Shown here piece by piece: positions 44,501-46,527 of a stretch of DNA of 46,527 nt. The stretch covers positions 1-46,527 of the forward strand of contig QHUK01000028.1 of NCBI GenBank assembly GCA_003222085.1. The letters are read 5' to 3'. A model generated the notes under the pieces. The model searched no databases. It saw only the letters and a list, made by a program, of their open reading frames with translations, and was not told where the DNA came from. Numbering within the stretch: the first letter of the stretch is position 1; each line of letters begins with the position of its first letter. The position numbers and the translations under genes are program-made. This stretch comes from Gemmatimonadota bacterium (lineage in GTDB: Bacteria > Gemmatimonadota > Gemmatimonadetes > Gemmatimonadales > GWC2-71-9).

Positions 44501-44967
44501 TGCGAGCAGATTGCTCCGCCTTCGACGTCAATGGAAACTCCATTTGCACCGGCAACATGCACGTGATCGGTGCTCCCGATTCCCCGCTGCCGGGCCCGGT
44601 GGTGGGTCCCGGCGCCGGCACACCGATTCCGATCGGACAGAACTGGTACGAGGGCGCGGCGGTCGGCTCCGGGATCGGTGGGCTGTTCGGCGGTACCCCG
44701 GAGCAGTTCATCGAGGACGGCGGCTTCGTCAAGCTGCGCGAGATCACCGTGGGCTACACCTTCGACGAACCCTGGGTGCAACGGACCCTCGGGTTCAGCT
44801 CCGTCGAGGTGCGCGTGTCCGGGCGCAATCTGCACACCTGGACCAACTACACGGGCTACGATCCCGAGACGAACCTCGGCGGATCCGTCACGGCCACCCG
44901 CGGCAGGGACTACTTCAACATGCCGCAGACCCGGTCGTTCGTGTTCTCCCTGACCCTCAACCACTAG
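41554..44967 (+). CDS. SusC/RagA-type TonB-dependent outer-membrane receptor (2)
   Basis: 1137 residues. Signal peptide (1-33, ending GLAAQ); CarboxypepD_reg-like domain (38-118, ITGKVTSDAGLPLGQVELAI); TonB box GEVVVTG (124-130); plug with the SusC signature (INPADIESVEILKGAAAAAI, YGSRAGQGVVMITTK); barrel ending RSFVFSLTLNH. The ATG at 41554 has a GGAGG five bases upstream. It is only distantly similar to SusC (1), so it probably has a different ligand. Confidence 0.95.
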   Translation: MQFVRSRVVPIILSAFLALPALLAPYGSTGLAAQEPVTITGKVTSDAGLPLGQVELAIPTMGLGALSREDGRYAILVPGARASGQTVTLVARRLGYKSQTVQVTLTAGGVTRDFTLAANPLQLGEVVVTGAGTSMPVEQLGNVRNSVSADLIERANEWNTVEALAGKAPNVIVTASSGEPGSGSYITIRGSRTVGLPNSGSSQPLFVVDGVPIDNTSFSTTDFNPVDGLTSGAIEGTTQTNRAADINPADIESVEILKGAAAAAIYGSRAGQGVVMITTKHGKPGPTHYTIRSSISSNDLNHDYPLQRSWGQGSLGYTPSDPNLGGVGCNRSAGVGNFFCRTSWGPSLAGQTTYDHANEVYVTGYTSDNTLTVSGGNDRTTFFLSGSYLRDRGIFEGPNNLNERSTVRFNGSHRMTDQLKLGANISYVDTRGRYLQRGNQTNGIQLGLLRSPPDWNNSPYLAANGQHQTFRFQNPVAPDDQIADRGWDNPLYSLFVNENTSQVGRVFGNVTAEFVPIDWLKVNYTLGADYANDERLEGLPQMSTAPAPAGRVTEGKLINYQIDHNLTATATHTFSSDLSGTLTLGQNLNTRNVRQLANVGRTLIAPVPFKLSNTVTRDVPIDAETVVHDASYFGQATFDMYNQVFVTAAVRNDGSSTFDQNHLRSWFPKGSVAWEFTKKIGERPVLSYGKLRASYGEAGQEPDPYLMSTVFSGITPIGGYTQGMGANPVQSGFGGLASSIVKGANTLRPERTKEFETGFDLGLFRDKADLNFTYYNAKTYDVILLTPLAPSTGYEREARNSATFRNRGYELSLNVRPIQTSELGWDVGFQWAQNRSLVVDLGGPKFVYLDPNFTSPRAAVIAGQEVGVFYDVGLARCGLSPAGMDAVVAGYDLDIHAANDAAHPCGGAPQGAYFIDTNGEPVLDNTQRVIGNPNPRWTGSVRSSFHYRKLQVSGLLDIKHGGQIANGTKAALYSYGTHKDTEVRADCSAFDVNGNSICTGNMHVIGAPDSPLPGPVVGPGAGTPIPIGQNWYEGAAVGSGIGGLFGGTPEQFIEDGGFVKLREITVGYTFDEPWVQRTLGFSSVEVRVSGRNLHTWTNYTGYDPETNLGGSVTATRGRDYFNMPQTRSFVFSLTLNH

Positions 44968-44987
44968 CGCCAAGGAGGCGTGACTCT

Positions 44988-46527
44988 ATGCGCAGAATCA
45001 TGACGTTCTGTCTCGCGGCGTCCTTGGCGGTGCTCGGGACGAGCGGGTGCAACAACTTCCTGTCGTCGGACAACGTGAAGGCCGACCCGAACAACCCCGT
45101 GGCGGCCACGGCGGATCAGCTCTACATCGGGGTGCAGGCGGGGCAATTCGCTCAGCAGGAGGGCATCATTGCGCTGATCGGGTGCATGTGGATTCAGCAG
45201 TGCACCGGCACCAGCAACTTCCTGTCGACGCTCGAGAAGTACAACATCGCGAGCGAAGATACCCCCAGCGCCGCGTTTTCCTCCATCTACGAGGGCGGTG
45301 GCCTGGTGGACATCAAGAAGATCGAGGCCCTCGAGACCGCCGCGGGTAATCAGCAATTCCTGGGGATCGTGCAGGTGTGGGAGGCGCTGACGATGGCTGT
45401 GGCGGCGGACATCTACGGTGACGTTCCCTACCGGGAGGCCATCGTTCAGACCACGCCCAAGCTCGACCCCCAGGCCCAGGTCTACAGCGATCTGCAGGCG
45501 CTACTCGACCAGGCCATCACCAACCTCGGGGGAACAGGCCCCGGCCCCGTCGCCAGTCACGATCTGGTGTACGGCGGAAACACCTCGAAGTGGATCGAGG
45601 CGGCGCACACGCTGAAGGCGCGGCTGTACATGCACACCGCGGAGACGGCGACTGGGTTCGACAATACCGCTCTGAATAACGCGGTCACCAACGCGCTCCT
45701 GGGCATCAGCTCCCCGGCGAATGACTTCAAGTCCAAGCACACGAGCCAACCCGGCGAGGATAACCTGTGGTACCAGTTCTACGCCCGCTCGGGGTTTGGT
45801 CGCTATGTCGTCACGGGTCGGGCGCTCGCCGATGTCATGGTCGCTCGCAATGACCCCCGGCTTCCGCAGTACTTTGGTGTGAGCGCGGTGCGGTGGCAAC
45901 CGAGCAAGGCGTACGCCCTAAACACAATAGTTCTCGACGCGAACCTCAACGCTCAGCAGGCGCAGAACGCCGGCACCTCGGGCAGCTCTGAGCCCGTGTG
46001 GGCGTCGGTGAGCGGCGCGACGACGACTGACGGCACCATTACGTGGAAGAACATCGGCCCGCCCTACGGCGGGCAAGATCCCGTTGGCGCTAGGTCGACG
46101 GCCGGGGTGTCTGCGTTGACCGGTACGCGCAATGTCGGGACCTTCTCCCAGCCGATCGTGACCTACATCGAGAACGAGCTGATTCTCGCGGAGGCATACT
46201 ATCGGTTGGGTCAGACCGCCTTCGCCCAGACGCGCTTCAACAACGCGCGGGCATCGGTTCCAGCTACTCCGGCTACTCCAACCACGCCTGGATTCCCAGC
46301 GCTGGGACCCAAGGTGATCACCTCGATCAACGACATCATGGAAGAGAAGTACATCGCGATGTATCAGAACATCGAGGTCTGGAACGATTACAAGCGGTCG
46401 TGCTATCCCGCCATTACAGCGTACCCGACCGCCACGTTTTCCAACAAAGTGCCTGGCCGGCTGTATTACGGGACGACAGAGCAGAATGCGAATCCCAACG
46501 TGCCGGACCGGAATGTCCAGAACGTCA
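44988..46527 (+). CDS. SusD/RagB-type surface lipoprotein (2), with inserted domain (3' end outside window)
   Basis: The first 513 codons are present. Lipobox signal (MRRIMTFCLAASLAVLGTSG, Cys21). The SusD-like core includes WEALTMAVAADIYGDVPYRE and YIENELILAEAYYRLGQ (a TPR-like block). Residues about 302-357 (nt 45891-46058) hold an inserted beta module (WQPSKAYALNTIVLD, then GTSGSSEPVWASV and TTDGTITWKNIG), a pattern I associate with phage tail and adhesin proteins and not with SusD. Ribosome site AAGGAGG, start 20 bp after the SusC stop. Confidence 0.92.
   Translation, partial: MRRIMTFCLAASLAVLGTSGCNNFLSSDNVKADPNNPVAATADQLYIGVQAGQFAQQEGIIALIGCMWIQQCTGTSNFLSTLEKYNIASEDTPSAAFSSIYEGGGLVDIKKIEALETAAGNQQFLGIVQVWEALTMAVAADIYGDVPYREAIVQTTPKLDPQAQVYSDLQALLDQAITNLGGTGPGPVASHDLVYGGNTSKWIEAAHTLKARLYMHTAETATGFDNTALNNAVTNALLGISSPANDFKSKHTSQPGEDNLWYQFYARSGFGRYVVTGRALADVMVARNDPRLPQYFGVSAVRWQPSKAYALNTIVLDANLNAQQAQNAGTSGSSEPVWASVSGATTTDGTITWKNIGPPYGGQDPVGARSTAGVSALTGTRNVGTFSQPIVTYIENELILAEAYYRLGQTAFAQTRFNNARASVPATPATPTTPGFPALGPKVITSINDIMEEKYIAMYQNIEVWNDYKRSCYPAITAYPTATFSNKVPGRLYYGTTEQNANPNVPDRNVQNV

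Noticed and set aside
43030..44973. 647-codon minus-strand open frame opposite SusC (2)
   Set aside because: Antisense shadow, His/Arg/Glu-rich, no recognisable domain.

Overview
The window looks like a chromosome segment of a high-GC, diderm (LPS-type) bacterium, most likely Gemmatimonadota or a close relative. The basis is the mix of an LPS Kdo transferase, an Mla-type lipid transporter, many lipobox proteins, SusC/SusD pairs, CRTAC1-type (FG-GAP plus ASPIC/UnbV) proteins, and a split ATP synthase cluster. The assignment rests on protein-family content, not on a marker-gene search.

Layout. 1-3.7 kb: the 5' part of a secreted giant with exact 243-bp Ig-like repeats running off the left edge, and a small lipoprotein upstream of it. 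3.9-6.8 kb: a lipoprotein, tRNA-Pro, an orphan RND-type adaptor and a metallo-beta-lactamase-fold hydrolase. 6.7-7.6 kb: five minus-strand tRNAs (Ala, Gly, fMet, Val, Arg). 7.7-11.3 kb: a primary-type sigma factor, then mlaE-mlaF-mlaD. 11.5-12.7 kb: a Nudix hydrolase coupled to an AraC-type HTH protein. 12.9-17.2 kb: atpA-atpG-atpD-atpC, lacking atpH and the F0 genes. 17.2-21.3 kb: five secreted small beta-barrel-like proteins in tandem and a Bor-like lipoprotein. 21.3-25.1 kb (minus): soxC-soxD-dsbA-waaA. 25.2-46.5 kb: a seven-heme cytochrome, a TPR protein, two CRTAC1 proteins (one a double-module 1233-residue form), a barrel-less TonB plug protein, two SusC/SusD pairs and two further lipoproteins.

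The most unusual signal is a set of quasi-palindromes between 6.8 and 20.1 kb, here called word hairpins. Each arm is a run of a short 7-10 bp word, the other arm is the complementary run, and a small loop or inner hairpin sits between. Different places use different words, but neighbouring elements share one: GACGCACA-like in the tRNA cluster, CGACGCA after the sigma gene, GCGGAAC on both sides of the Nudix/AraC pair, ACGGATG between atpG and atpD, and GGAGGTTGG on both sides of one outer-membrane gene. One lies inside the atpG coding sequence. A 34-bp remnant of a duplicated gene end beside one element suggests local duplication or recombination. I do not recognise this as a named repeat family.

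Other points: a perfect TTGTGA-N6-TCACAA palindrome just before atpA; a 13-glycine tract with two G8 runs in atpC; two genes whose conserved N-terminus can only begin at CTG; a heme protein gene with lower GC than its neighbours; and an extra module inserted in a SusD protein. All calls were made by reading the sequence; no database search or folding program was run.
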